Assembly: GCA_022841475.1 (NCBI GenBank)
Contig: JALHRJ010000016.1
Coordinates: 1-64,000, forward strand
Source: Cyclobacteriaceae bacterium
Lineage (GTDB): Bacteria; Bacteroidota; Bacteroidia; Cytophagales; Cyclobacteriaceae
Direction: 5' to 3'
DNA length: 64,000 nt
The notes under the pieces were generated by a model. The model was not told the origin of the DNA and did not search any database. It saw only the letters and a program-made list of their open reading frames with translations. The position numbers were made by a program, and so were the translations under genes. Numbering within the stretch: position 1 is the first letter of the stretch; the number at the start of each line of letters is the position of its first letter. Positions 6,990-15,666 of this stretch are shown here, in pieces.

Positions 6990-8342
6990 TTAACCAAATG
7001 TCTGTACCAACCCATAAACAGCGACCCATGCAATCGAAACAACACTGATCCAGAAAATGAGATTATAGAACTTACCAGACGGCAGCGTTTGGATGCGACC
7101 GTATTTAAAATGCCATCCTGCATACACAACCAGTAGCAACATCACCGAACCAATGATTCCTCCGGATAGCACCATCAGTACTGGCAACTCAATGTAACAA
7201 TAAAGACAGGCCCAGATCAAGGGAAAGAGAAATGCCAACTTCGATACCAGGTTTTTTCTTTTTTTAAGATTAGAAAAATCAAACCATCCCAACTGACCGA
7301 ACAGATCCGTAAACACGCGGGTCCAATAGGCAAGCGTTGCATACACACTTGAAAACAAAACAAAGAAAGCACCCACGAGGTAAATCGTTCTTACACCCGC
7401 ACCCAGGGATTGTGTATAGATCATCGCCAAGGTTTCGATTACGGCATTACCGTTTGGTATACTCTCACGACCATGCAAAATGGCGGCACCCAATAAATAA
7501 AAGATGGTAGTCACCAACGTATACACAATCATAGCAACTATCGCATCCAGATACATCACATTGATCCAACCGTGGGCACGTTTTTTCCACGCTGCTGAAC
7601 CATCCGGTACACCGGCATAGCGGGCATATCCTTTTTCCAGGCACCAATAATTATAGGCAATGATTTCATCGCTGGCCACTCCGGTGATCCCGAATGCTCC
7701 AATGGCAATAGCAATTTCTTCTCCGGATAAGGTAAACCGAAAACCATCAATTACCTCGTGAATCGAAAATCCAAATTCTGTAAACTGCAAAGATACCAAC
7801 GAGGTAATTGTAAATAGCGTAAACATTGTGATCATGAACATCGAAACTTTTTCCACCAATCCATACTTGCCATTAAAAATTAGTAGCGCAGCAATTATCG
7901 CGATGGTAAAGGCCCAAACATAAGCAGACACATCAGGGAATAACAAGTTCAATACCACAGCAGCCCCGCCCACAATACCACCAATCTGAACCACCTTAAG
8001 AAATTGTAAGACCAATAAAATCCAGACTGCCCAGGTGGCTTTTTTTAATCGCGGCCCAGGAAGTTTGTTGAAGGCCTGCACCGAAGTTTCTCCGGTAAGA
8101 ATAGCATGGCGGCCAAACTCCAATTGCACGGCAACTTTCGCAAGGCAACTTATAATGATAATCCAGAGTGCGGCATAACCCGCCTTCGCACCAAGCACGG
8201 TGGTGGCAATTAACTCGCCCGAACCAACAATCGATGCGGAAAGTATAAACCCGGGCCCCAGAAATTTTAACCCACCTAACATGGATGAAGGTGGCTCCTG
8301 AATGGCTTCGTTATTAATGCGGTACGGATCTGTGAGAGGCAT
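6990..8342 (-). CDS. NRAMP-superfamily transporter with altered metal-site motifs
   Basis: 450 residues with about 11-12 membrane helices. The overall pattern is that of NRAMP (Mn/Fe-H+ symporters), but the two substrate motifs differ. In helix 1, where DPGN is expected, the sequence is GPGFILSASIVGSGELIATT (residues 29-48). In helix 6, where the metal-ligating Met-Pro-His is expected, it is AFGITGVASDEIIAYNYW (216-233). This is a recurring, poorly characterised NRAMP-like branch rather than a random mutation, since both sites are tidy and glycine-rich. It sits in the inner membrane. Substrate could be another cation or a different solute. Monocistronic; faces the Gfo/Idh gene. Confidence 0.8.
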   Translation of the reverse strand: MPLTDPYRINNEAIQEPPSSMLGGLKFLGPGFILSASIVGSGELIATTVLGAKAGYAALWIIIISCLAKVAVQLEFGRHAILTGETSVQAFNKLPGPRLKKATWAVWILLVLQFLKVVQIGGIVGGAAVVLNLLFPDVSAYVWAFTIAIIAALLIFNGKYGLVEKVSMFMITMFTLFTITSLVSLQFTEFGFSIHEVIDGFRFTLSGEEIAIAIGAFGITGVASDEIIAYNYWCLEKGYARYAGVPDGSAAWKKRAHGWINVMYLDAIVAMIVYTLVTTIFYLLGAAILHGRESIPNGNAVIETLAMIYTQSLGAGVRTIYLVGAFFVLFSSVYATLAYWTRVFTDLFGQLGWFDFSNLKKRKNLVSKLAFLFPLIWACLYCYIELPVLMVLSGGIIGSVMLLLVVYAGWHFKYGRIQTLPSGKFYNLIFWISVVSIAWVAVYGLVQTFG

Positions 8343-8502
8343 CGAGAAGGAAGGTAGTCATCCTTTCAGAAAAAAGGAAATTCTGTTGTACCATGAGTTT
8401 GAATGAGTTTCAACCAATTTTGATTGTGCTTACTTTTAACGAACTTGCTATTGATCGCTCTTAACAAATACCACATAGTGTTGACACTGTAAATTTATTC
8501 TC

Positions 8503-9582
8503 ATGAAAAATATTGTAGCATGCATTCTTTTAGTGTGGATAGCAGATAGTCATGCTGCACCGTTACGCGTTGGTGTTGCAGGATTAACTCATACACATGT
8601 ACATTGGATTTTAGGTCGGCCTGATCATGGGGATATTCAGATTGTGGGCATTGCCGAACCAAACAAGGCATTGGCGAAGCGATTTCTGGAACAACATGGA
8701 TTGCCCATGTCATTATTGTTTGATTCGTTGGAAGAGATGATTGAGAAAACTAAACCCGAAGCGGTAACAGCTTTTGGTTCTATCTATGAACATCTCGCGG
8801 TAGTGAAGGCTTGCGCACCACGGGGGATTCATGTCATGGTCGAAAAGCCATTGGCAGTAAGTTTGGATCATGCCCGGCAGATGCAAGCACTGGCTAAAAA
8901 ACACAACATTCAGTTGCTTACCAACTATGAAACTACCTGGTATGCCACCAACCACAAGGCCCATGAAATGGTTGAACAAAATCAATTGGGTAAACTAAGA
9001 AAAGTGGTAGTGCATGATGGCCATGAGGGACCTAAGGAAATTGGTGTCAATTCAGAATTTCTGGAATGGCTTACGGATCCCGAACTTAACGGGGGCGGAG
9101 CCGTGATTGATTTTGGTTGTTATGGAGCCAATCTGATTACGTGGTTAACCAATGGGCAACGACCTACATCTGTGGTTGCGGTGCTACAACAATTGAAGCC
9201 GGATGTTTACCCTAACGTGGATGATGAAGCAACCATTGTTGTCGAGTATCCTGGCATGCAAGGAATCATTCAGGCTTCGTGGAACTGGCCATTCAGTAGA
9301 AAAGATATGGAAGTATATGGAGCTACTGGTTATGTTTTCAGTGACAACCGTACAAAACTGCGCATACGCTTAAAAGGTGAAACCGAAGAGCGAACCGAAG
9401 CACTGAGTGAACTCCAAAATCCATATGATGATCCGTTTGCCTTGTTGGCTGCTGTGGTACAAAAGAAGATTAGTCTGCCCGCTTATGATTTGTCGTCATT
9501 GGAAAATAATCTTATCGTAATGGAGATTCTGGATGCAGCATTACAAAGCGCACGCACCGGAAAGAAAGTAATTTTAAAATAA
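8503..9582 (+). CDS. Exported Gfo/Idh/MocA-family oxidoreductase
   Basis: 359 residues. An N-terminal signal sequence (MKNIVACILLVWIADSHA, cleavage about residue 18) precedes the Rossmann domain, which starts GVAGLTHTHVHWILGRPD instead of the usual GxGxxG. The catalytic-region signature EKPLAVSLDHARQM follows near residue 113 and the C-terminal alpha/beta substrate domain shows GGGAVIDFGCYGANLITW near residue 195. Members oxidise or epimerise sugars and polyols with NAD(P). Bacteroidota often carry periplasmic forms with tightly bound cofactor. The GxGxxG change (G-L-T-H-T-H) may alter nucleotide binding, so the substrate is uncertain. ATG at 8503 is well placed. Confidence 0.85.
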   Translation: MKNIVACILLVWIADSHAAPLRVGVAGLTHTHVHWILGRPDHGDIQIVGIAEPNKALAKRFLEQHGLPMSLLFDSLEEMIEKTKPEAVTAFGSIYEHLAVVKACAPRGIHVMVEKPLAVSLDHARQMQALAKKHNIQLLTNYETTWYATNHKAHEMVEQNQLGKLRKVVVHDGHEGPKEIGVNSEFLEWLTDPELNGGGAVIDFGCYGANLITWLTNGQRPTSVVAVLQQLKPDVYPNVDDEATIVVEYPGMQGIIQASWNWPFSRKDMEVYGATGYVFSDNRTKLRIRLKGETEERTEALSELQNPYDDPFALLAAVVQKKISLPAYDLSSLENNLIVMEILDAALQSARTGKKVILK

Positions 9583-9633
9583 GGTGCTATCCGGCAACTG
9601 AAAATTTGATGAGTTTAATTTCATGGAAATTAT

Positions 9634-9653
9634 GGGTAAAATTGAGGTTACCC
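9634..9653 (+). terminator. Weak hairpin behind the Gfo/Idh gene
   Basis: GGGTAA (9634-9639), 8-base loop and TTACCC (9648-9653), followed by GTCTGAATTTTTCC. It is 52 bases after the stop at 9582 and could end the transcript before the sigma-54 promoter begins, but the U tract is not adjacent to the stem. Confidence 0.35.
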
Positions 9654-9701
9654 GTCTGAATTTTTCCACTCTGTCTATTTTATAATCTTTCGTTTTCGAC
9701 T

Positions 9702-9718
9702 TTGGCACAGGGGTTGCA
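9702..9718 (+). promoter_or_regulatory. Sigma-54 (RpoN) -24/-12 promoter
   Basis: The sequence TTGGCACAGGGGTTGCA matches the sigma-54 consensus (TGGCAC-N5-TTGCA) at every conserved position. GG at 9704-9705 and GC at 9716-9717 are separated by exactly ten bases, as required. Transcription would start near 9729, leaving a leader of about 38 bases before the ATG at 9767. It is the only such match I found in an intergenic region here. An activator-binding site should lie 80-200 bases upstream; I cannot define one. Confidence 0.75.
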
Positions 9719-9766
9719 ATTACACTCATGGTGCAAAGTTTTTATGTTTAACAAAACATTCAGAAG

Positions 9767-9982
9767 ATGAAAACTGTTGGAAATATTCTGTTCATTGTGA
9801 TGATTATTACGTTAGCTGTTTTGCAAGGAGATAGCCAGCCTGCTATTGACCGAAGCAATAAAGGCAATGGAGAATTTGCTTATAGTGAGATTGATCGCGA
9901 TCGTTATGTTAATCAGCAACCGAATACCGCCTTCAAACTTTACCCCTATCACAATCGTCTCAATAGACGGCATGTGACTTAG
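9767..9982 (+). CDS. Small exported protein of 71 residues under a sigma-54 promoter
   Basis: A short reading frame starting with a classical Sec signal (MKTVGNILFIVMIITLAVLQ, likely cleaved near residue 23) and a polar mature part of about 48 residues rich in Asn, Tyr, Arg and Asp (SNKGNGEFAYSEIDRDRYVN). No cysteine, no lipobox. No family recognised. A near-perfect sigma-54 promoter lies just upstream (9702-9718), which makes it much more likely to be a true gene than its length alone would suggest. It would be released to the periplasm or outside. Possible roles (matrix component, signal, adhesion subunit) are speculation. Confidence 0.6.
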   Translation: MKTVGNILFIVMIITLAVLQGDSQPAIDRSNKGNGEFAYSEIDRDRYVNQQPNTAFKLYPYHNRLNRRHVT

Positions 9983-10059
9983 TTCTGCTAAAATTTTAAT
10001 TTTGCATTGGTAGCTAATGCTATGTATTTAGTCCGAATCAAAATAGACAACCTTTCAAC

Positions 10060-11970
10060 TTAGTTTCCGGTTTTCACTTCAATCAATTCACCATTATTGT
10101 AGTATTCTGTACGAGTCAGATTTCCTGATGCGTCATAGAAGGGTTGTGCACCTTGTTTTATTCCAACTAAATAGGTGGCGTTGGTTTCCAGGGTTCCATC
10201 CTGATAGTACCACTTCCATTCACCATCACGTTTATCATCTTTCATATTCCCTTCGGAACTTAACTCTCCACTTTCAAAATAGGACTCTTGTAATCCATTC
10301 AATTTACCTTGTGTATAATTGGATTTTACCAGCGTAGTCGCGCTAACTACGGATAGTACTTCCCATGTCCCGGTTCGCAAACCTCCGGATATTTTACCTG
10401 TCTCCTGTACCGATCCATCTTCATGATAATTTTCAAAAAGACCTTCGCCTTTTACTACCATGGGTTCACCGTCAAGATTCCATGTGTTGTTAATGGAGTA
10501 GAGACCTTTTTTGTATTCTCCTTCTTCCAGCAGCCGACCATTTAGGTTAAATCGTTTCCACGTCCCGACACGCTCGCCACTAACCACTCGACCCGTTTCA
10601 AGTATTTTTCCGGTAGGATAGAAGGAAGAGAATATTCCGTTGCCATCTTTTACAAGTTGTTTTCCATTCAGGTCCCAAAGATTAATTATCCGAACCTGAT
10701 TGTTTTCTTTGTATTCCATTTCCTGGCTTTTGGTACCGTTCTCATTCCAGGTTAACCATAAGCCTACAGGTTCCCGCTTCGAGAACGTGCCTTTTGAACT
10801 TAGTTGTTTGTTTGGAAAATAGGCTTCCCATTCACCATCAGGTTGATCCAGTTTATAGGAGCCTTGCTGACTTAATGTGCCATCTTCATAATAGAATTTC
10901 CACAGTCCGCTTTGCCTGCCCATTTCAAAGTTTCCAATCCCGCTAATTTGTCCGTTAGGATAATAATCCGCCCATTCACCTTGTTGTAAGCTTTCGCGAA
11001 ACGATCCTTTACGATAAAGTATTCCATCCTCATTGTAAAATTGCCAGATACTGTCTTGTTGTCCGTTCTTAAAATATCCAGTTTGCTGTTGATTGCCATT
11101 CTCCCACCAATAATTCCAACCTCCTTGTTCGATACCATATTCCATCGTGCCTTCCGACATTTTAACGCCTGACGCATAGTTGAATGTTTTAGTACCGACC
11201 GAACCTTTATGAACAAAATAGAATCCTGTGGATATACCTACAAATAAAACAATCACTATAGGCAATCGAAGATTAGCATAGGGTAGAGGCTCTAGCTTTC
11301 CAGAGGAAACAGACTGTAAAAGGTCATCAGTCAAACTGCGGAATGCGAATTTATAACCTTCGTATGCAGCGATACCATAAAAGACAACATCCATTCCGGA
11401 AAATGTCTCTTCAAAAATGGAAATGATTATTGGAATGTTAAGCAGCGTTAGTACATCAAAGTAGCCCATGGATTGAGCATCGGCAATAAAGACTACCTGA
11501 CTAAGTAAATTACCCAAGCCACAACCCACAAGAGCAAAGAATCCACCGATGAATCCAAAAATGTAATCTATGCCGGCACCAAAATAGCGCACTGAAAAGC
11601 CGACTAAAAGTCCAACCCCAATAGCCATGTAACCTATCTGATAGTTGGTTGAAACAGTAATCAACGCCCAAATTAAACCACCCACGATAGCTGCTGAGAG
11701 TCCCCCAACAGCGGCATACACCCAATCTTGCTGAGTACGAAGCCTTTCTTTTACATCAGTGGATAGATTGCCAACGATTTCATAGGCCGGCACTGGAGTT
11801 GCTTCGTGAGCCGAGGGCTCTGATTTGACAGTTTCATCAAGATTGAAATCGCTGCAAGTGCCTTCGAAGGCGGCAACTTTCTTGGTAAGGCTGCAAATGA
11901 TTCCATGTTGAGGTTCAAATTCGCGATGGGTACAACGCTTGCAGAATTCAAGGTATTGATCTCTTGTCAT
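10060..11970 (-). CDS. Cys-cluster membrane protein with long MORN_2-repeat tail
   Basis: 636 residues. The first 43 residues contain four cysteines (Cys10, Cys13, Cys26, Cys39) spaced like a small zinc-ribbon. Hydrophobic segments cover about 81-106, 112-150 (YMAIGVGLLVGFSVRYFGAG and after) and 233-255. From about residue 275 to the end come roughly fifteen repeats of a YxDGxLxxxGxYxxGxxxGxW kind, the MORN_2/YwqK-like antitoxin repeat. MORN_2 repeats usually act as binding or scaffold surfaces. The side of the membrane on which the repeats lie is uncertain. ATG at 11970 is the only start in frame with the Cys cluster. Divergent from the pentapeptide gene. Confidence 0.8.
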   Translation of the reverse strand: MTRDQYLEFCKRCTHREFEPQHGIICSLTKKVAAFEGTCSDFNLDETVKSEPSAHEATPVPAYEIVGNLSTDVKERLRTQQDWVYAAVGGLSAAIVGGLIWALITVSTNYQIGYMAIGVGLLVGFSVRYFGAGIDYIFGFIGGFFALVGCGLGNLLSQVVFIADAQSMGYFDVLTLLNIPIIISIFEETFSGMDVVFYGIAAYEGYKFAFRSLTDDLLQSVSSGKLEPLPYANLRLPIVIVLFVGISTGFYFVHKGSVGTKTFNYASGVKMSEGTMEYGIEQGGWNYWWENGNQQQTGYFKNGQQDSIWQFYNEDGILYRKGSFRESLQQGEWADYYPNGQISGIGNFEMGRQSGLWKFYYEDGTLSQQGSYKLDQPDGEWEAYFPNKQLSSKGTFSKREPVGLWLTWNENGTKSQEMEYKENNQVRIINLWDLNGKQLVKDGNGIFSSFYPTGKILETGRVVSGERVGTWKRFNLNGRLLEEGEYKKGLYSINNTWNLDGEPMVVKGEGLFENYHEDGSVQETGKISGGLRTGTWEVLSVVSATTLVKSNYTQGKLNGLQESYFESGELSSEGNMKDDKRDGEWKWYYQDGTLETNATYLVGIKQGAQPFYDASGNLTRTEYYNNGELIEVKTGN

Positions 11971-12126
11971 AAGAATAGTTAGGTAGTCAATTATAGCAAA
12001 AATATTTTAAACAACCAGAGCGAAGGCTTTTAAAATATGAGTTCCAAGTTTTTCATTGCTCTATATCGTAATGTTTGCAGCGTAGGGCCAACTTGTTATA
12101 TTTATCGGAATAACAAAATATTTCTC

Positions 12127-12699
12127 ATGAGTAAGCTGTATACCGAAGACAAACACTTCAGTGGTATTAATTTTACAGAAACTGGTCTTGATAAGGGTGA
12201 ATACGAACGATGCACTTTTCGAAATTGTAATTTTTCCGGACTGGATTTAAATGGCTTTGGTTTTTCAGAATGTGAATTAGAAGGTTGTGATCTCAGTATG
12301 GCTAAACTGATGAACACATCGTTTAATAACGTGAAATTTAAGAATTGTAAGCTTTTGGGATTGCGTTTTGATGAGTGCAAAAAGCTCTTGTTATCGTTCT
12401 CATTCGAAAGTTGTATCCTAAATTTCTCTTCTTTTTATAAGTTGAAATTGAAAGCCATAACGTTTCTGGATTGTAAACTACACGAGGTAGAGTTTATGGA
12501 AACGGATTTAACCCTGGCAAAATTTGATAATTGTGATTTGAGCCGGGCAACATTTGAAAATACGATTTTAGAAGGGGCAGATCTACGCACGGCATACAAC
12601 TATTCAATAAATCCAACTTTGAACCGGGTCGGTAAGGCTAAATTTTCATTACAGGGCGTGACCGGTTTACTGGATACATATAATATTGTTATTGAATAG
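12127..12699 (+). CDS. Pentapeptide-repeat protein
   Basis: 190 residues from ATG 12127 (MSKLYTEDKHFSGINF); an upstream ATG at 12037 is in frame but adds residues unlike the repeat, so the shorter form is preferred. From about residue 20 to 160 the sequence has a five-residue periodicity with Phe or Leu at the centre (CTFRN CNFSG LDLNG FGFSE CELEG CDLSM), giving a right-handed quadrilateral beta helix. The size and the ending (SLQGVTGLLDTYNIVI) resemble Qnr/McbG-like DNA-mimic pentapeptide proteins, but topoisomerase protection is only a family-based possibility. It is cysteine-rich and cytoplasmic (no signal). Divergent from the MORN gene. Confidence 0.8.
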   Translation: MSKLYTEDKHFSGINFTETGLDKGEYERCTFRNCNFSGLDLNGFGFSECELEGCDLSMAKLMNTSFNNVKFKNCKLLGLRFDECKKLLLSFSFESCILNFSSFYKLKLKAITFLDCKLHEVEFMETDLTLAKFDNCDLSRATFENTILEGADLRTAYNYSINPTLNRVGKAKFSLQGVTGLLDTYNIVIE

Positions 12700-12901
12700 G
12701 TTTTATTGCGACTCTAAAAAAAACCTTATCGTTAAAAGTTTGACTAGCTTGTTTAACAAGGGATCTTTAGATATTAAAAACTCTCTTTACCTGAAGGACT
12801 AGATACGTACCTTAATCCTACCTACTTTATTTCAAATAGTATTTCTGTTTCTCTTTGGGAAGGTATCCGCTTTCAGGACATCGAAAAGTTTATTCCAGCT
12901 T

Positions 12902-14194
12902 CTATTTTTTAACTGAGATTTTCTTTTGTGTTCTGATAATCCTCTGGAGCTTTCTTTTAATTAATTTTGCTTCTTGTGGCGAAGTTGTTTTTAGCAAGGC
13001 TTTCTCTAACCATGTATTGGCAGCCACCATATTACCCTGAAGAAAATAAAAATTGCCAAGGGCAGTTAAATAAAGTGGGTGATCTTGAAGATCGATAATC
13101 AAAAGCAGCTCTTTAATTCCAGCTTCAAAGGAGTGTGCATACCCCACCGTAATGGCTTTGTTGAGTAGTACCATGGGGCCGGGTTTTAATTCCAGCAGCG
13201 TTTCATAAAGTTCCAGTAGTTTATCCCAACGGGTTTCTTCAAAATGATTAGCCAATGCATGAACTGAAGCAATAGCTGCTTCCACATGATATTCACTGAG
13301 CGAATTTCCAACGGAAGCTTTCTCCAGAAAATTTAATCCTTGCCGAATCAGTGGCTGATTCCATTTGCTTCGATCCTGATCTTCGAGTAGGATGGTTTCA
13401 CCCAGAGCACCCATGCGGGCATCAAAACGGGATGACTGCAAACACATGAGTGCAATAAGCGCATGTACCTTCGGTAGCGAGGTAGCCTGGTGTTGTGCCA
13501 GCAGATAGGTGAGGCGCATGGCCTCCGCGCAAAGATCTTCGCGAATGAGGGTGTTGCTATGAATGGAATGATACCCCTCGTTGAAAAGTAAATACAAAAT
13601 ATGCAGCACGCTGTCCAGCCTGTAAGGCAGATCAAAGAGCCCCGGGGGATCGAGTTTAATGTTCTCCTGCTTTATTTTTTCTTTTGCCCGGTAAATACGT
13701 TTGGCAATGGTTTCTTCGGAGGTAAGAAAGGCATTGGCAATTTCAGCAACACTTAATCCACCCAATGTTTTTAAGGTTAATGCAATTTGAGATTCGATGG
13801 GGATCGTGGGATGACAGCAGGCAAACATCATGCGTAATACACTATCCTGAATTTCATCGGCACGAAATACATCTTCGCTGGGCGATGATACATGCAACAC
13901 AGAATTTATCGTATCGACTTGCGTAGATAAAATTTTTGTTGCCCGCTGATTGGCGCGCACCCAGTCGATGGCTTTGTTGTGCGCCACTTTGTACAACCAG
14001 GCTGAGGGGTTATCAGGCACTCCGCGAAAGCGCCAGACTTCTATTGCCTTGAGCAAAGTATCTTGCACAATGTCTTCAGCTTTATCGATATGTTCGGTGC
14101 CTAACAGTCGCGTAAGCACAGCAGCCATCTTGCCCGCCTCGTGGCGAAAAAGATGGCCCACCAGCTGGTGTACATTTTCTGTAGACTGTGCCAA
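12902..14194 (-). CDS. ECF42-type RNA polymerase sigma factor
   Basis: 430 residues. Sigma region 2 occupies about residues 12-85 (EDIVQDTLLKAIEVWRFRGV, then PSAWLYKVAHNKAIDWVRAN) and region 4 about 117-180, with an HTH (LSVAEIANAFLTSEETIAKR). A C-terminal extension of roughly 230 residues (YLLFNEGYHS, MRLTYLLAQH, ALIALMCLQSSRFDAR) is the TPR-like part typical of ECF group 42. In that group the sigma factor has no classical anti-sigma factor and is paired with a DGPF/YCII protein; here the partner ends 8 bases upstream on the same strand. The target promoters are not visible from this window. Confidence 0.92.
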   Translation of the reverse strand: MAQSTENVHQLVGHLFRHEAGKMAAVLTRLLGTEHIDKAEDIVQDTLLKAIEVWRFRGVPDNPSAWLYKVAHNKAIDWVRANQRATKILSTQVDTINSVLHVSSPSEDVFRADEIQDSVLRMMFACCHPTIPIESQIALTLKTLGGLSVAEIANAFLTSEETIAKRIYRAKEKIKQENIKLDPPGLFDLPYRLDSVLHILYLLFNEGYHSIHSNTLIREDLCAEAMRLTYLLAQHQATSLPKVHALIALMCLQSSRFDARMGALGETILLEDQDRSKWNQPLIRQGLNFLEKASVGNSLSEYHVEAAIASVHALANHFEETRWDKLLELYETLLELKPGPMVLLNKAITVGYAHSFEAGIKELLLIIDLQDHPLYLTALGNFYFLQGNMVAANTWLEKALLKTTSPQEAKLIKRKLQRIIRTQKKISVKK

Positions 14195-14202
14195 AGGGGA
14201 TT

Positions 14203-14553
14203 TTATATATCCAGTTTTTGAACCGGCCTTACCTGCACTTTTCCATTGAAGATAAAGTCAGGATAATCTGCGGTGAGCGCTACGGCTTCGTCAATATCTT
14301 TTGCACTGACAATAAAATAGCCACCTACCAGTTCTTTACTTTCGGCAAAGGGTCCGTCAGTAACAACCCGTTTCGGGCCACTTACAAATTTTCCACTGGG
14401 TTCAAGCGCTTCGCCACCTTCGTAGCGACCTTCTTTCCTCAGTTTCTCCACCCACGCAAACCACTTTTCCATGTGTTTTTGCATAGCTTCCGGGTTTTTC
14501 ATTTCGGGTGCGATATCGCTGCCACCGTGAAAAATGAGCATGAATTTTTCCAT
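14203..14553 (-). CDS. DGPF-domain (YCII-related) protein, partner of the ECF42 sigma factor
   Basis: 116 residues with the family motif DGPFAESKELVGGYFIV near residues 64-80, preceded by HMEKWFAWVEKLRKEG. These small dimeric ferredoxin-like proteins are found next to ECF42 sigma factors in many phyla; their function is unknown but they may be the regulated target or a modulator. The gene is first in the operon with the sigma gene 8 bases downstream. ATG at 14553 gives MEKFMLIFHGG, a normal start. No membrane segment or signal. Confidence 0.9.
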   Translation of the reverse strand: MEKFMLIFHGGSDIAPEMKNPEAMQKHMEKWFAWVEKLRKEGRYEGGEALEPSGKFVSGPKRVVTDGPFAESKELVGGYFIVSAKDIDEAVALTADYPDFIFNGKVQVRPVQKLDI

Positions 14554-14674
14554 ACGATTTTAAATTTAAATTGGTTAATATTTCCTCTATGACGAGCAGA
14601 GGACCCGATACCGGACAAGAGATAATAATTTATTTTTCGCAGTGATATTTAGTAGCGAGTCTAAGACCCTTTTT

Positions 14675-15661
14675 TTACATTAAAATATTGTTGATAGGTT
14701 TTAAAGGTTCGGGTAGATTATTTTCTTCCAGCATATCCCTTAAATCTATTTCAATGGTTCGGCTGAGTGCCGCCATAGGGATATCATTGGCTCCCCCCTC
14801 AAATGGATTTTCTGTGGCTTCACCAACTTTCTCCATGGAGGTAAACACCCACGCCACGATCACCGAAAAGGGAATGGTAAGCCAAACAAAATTGCCTCCT
14901 AATTTTTGAAACTCATTGAGCATCCCAAAAGGAAGCATCAATACAAAGAGCCAGGTGAAAAACAGGTTAATGCTGGCAAATTGTCTTGGATATGGAAAGT
15001 TTTTGATCCGTTCGCATTTGCCCTGATGATCGTATAATTCTGCCAAACGTCTTTCCATCTCCACGTATTCATAATGTTCAATTTGACCATGGGCTCTTAA
15101 TTCCTTGAGATGTTTGGATTGTAAGGTAATGAGTTGGGTAGCCCTGTTTTTTTTACTCAGTATATAATTGCAATCTTCTTCAGATAGATACTTTTTCAAT
15201 TCCTCTTCCAGGTTACCATCCCATTCGGGCACGTTGAAATAGTTTCGGTATTCAATGTTATACGGTTTATTGGCGTTTTCCCAGGATTGAGGTTTGCGTA
15301 ATTGAAATCGTAACGCAGTTAACCACGCACAATGACGGTAAATGAGTTTTTCTTTTTCTGATTTGTCAGTGTTTACAAAATCCAGACTCATTATGCCCCA
15401 GGTGCGACTGGTATTGACAATGCCGCCCCAAATTTGTCGGGCTTCCCAAAGCCGGTTATAGGTTTGAGTGTTTTTAAATCCTACAATAAAGGCGGCTGCG
15501 GTACCGACCAACGCCACCGGAACCCACGGAATAGCAATCCATGTTAAATCGAAAATCTGAAACAGACAGGTTGGAATAGTGGCCAACAACACCAGGATAT
15601 AAATATCACGCCTTGTCCACTGGAGAAATTCTTTGATTTTATAATGACTCCCGGTGTGCAT
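14675..15661 (-). CDS. Bestrophin-family ion channel (UPF0187)
   Basis: 328 residues, N-terminus MHTGSHYKIKEFLQWTRRDI then a first span (IYILVLLATIPTCLFQIF) and the block FKNTQTYNRLWEARQIWGGI near residue 76, which is the bestrophin signature. Later spans at about 228-250 and 263-285 (NFVWLTIPFSVIVAWVFTSM) and the conserved C-terminal EKVGEATENPFEGGANDIPM follow. Prokaryotic bestrophins are pentameric channels passing Na+ or anions. The next gene on the operon, a small membrane protein, ends 5 bases before this one. A plausible regulator of membrane potential or osmotic balance. Confidence 0.9.
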   Translation of the reverse strand: MHTGSHYKIKEFLQWTRRDIYILVLLATIPTCLFQIFDLTWIAIPWVPVALVGTAAAFIVGFKNTQTYNRLWEARQIWGGIVNTSRTWGIMSLDFVNTDKSEKEKLIYRHCAWLTALRFQLRKPQSWENANKPYNIEYRNYFNVPEWDGNLEEELKKYLSEEDCNYILSKKNRATQLITLQSKHLKELRAHGQIEHYEYVEMERRLAELYDHQGKCERIKNFPYPRQFASINLFFTWLFVLMLPFGMLNEFQKLGGNFVWLTIPFSVIVAWVFTSMEKVGEATENPFEGGANDIPMAALSRTIEIDLRDMLEENNLPEPLKPINNILM

Positions 15662-15666
15662 AAATT

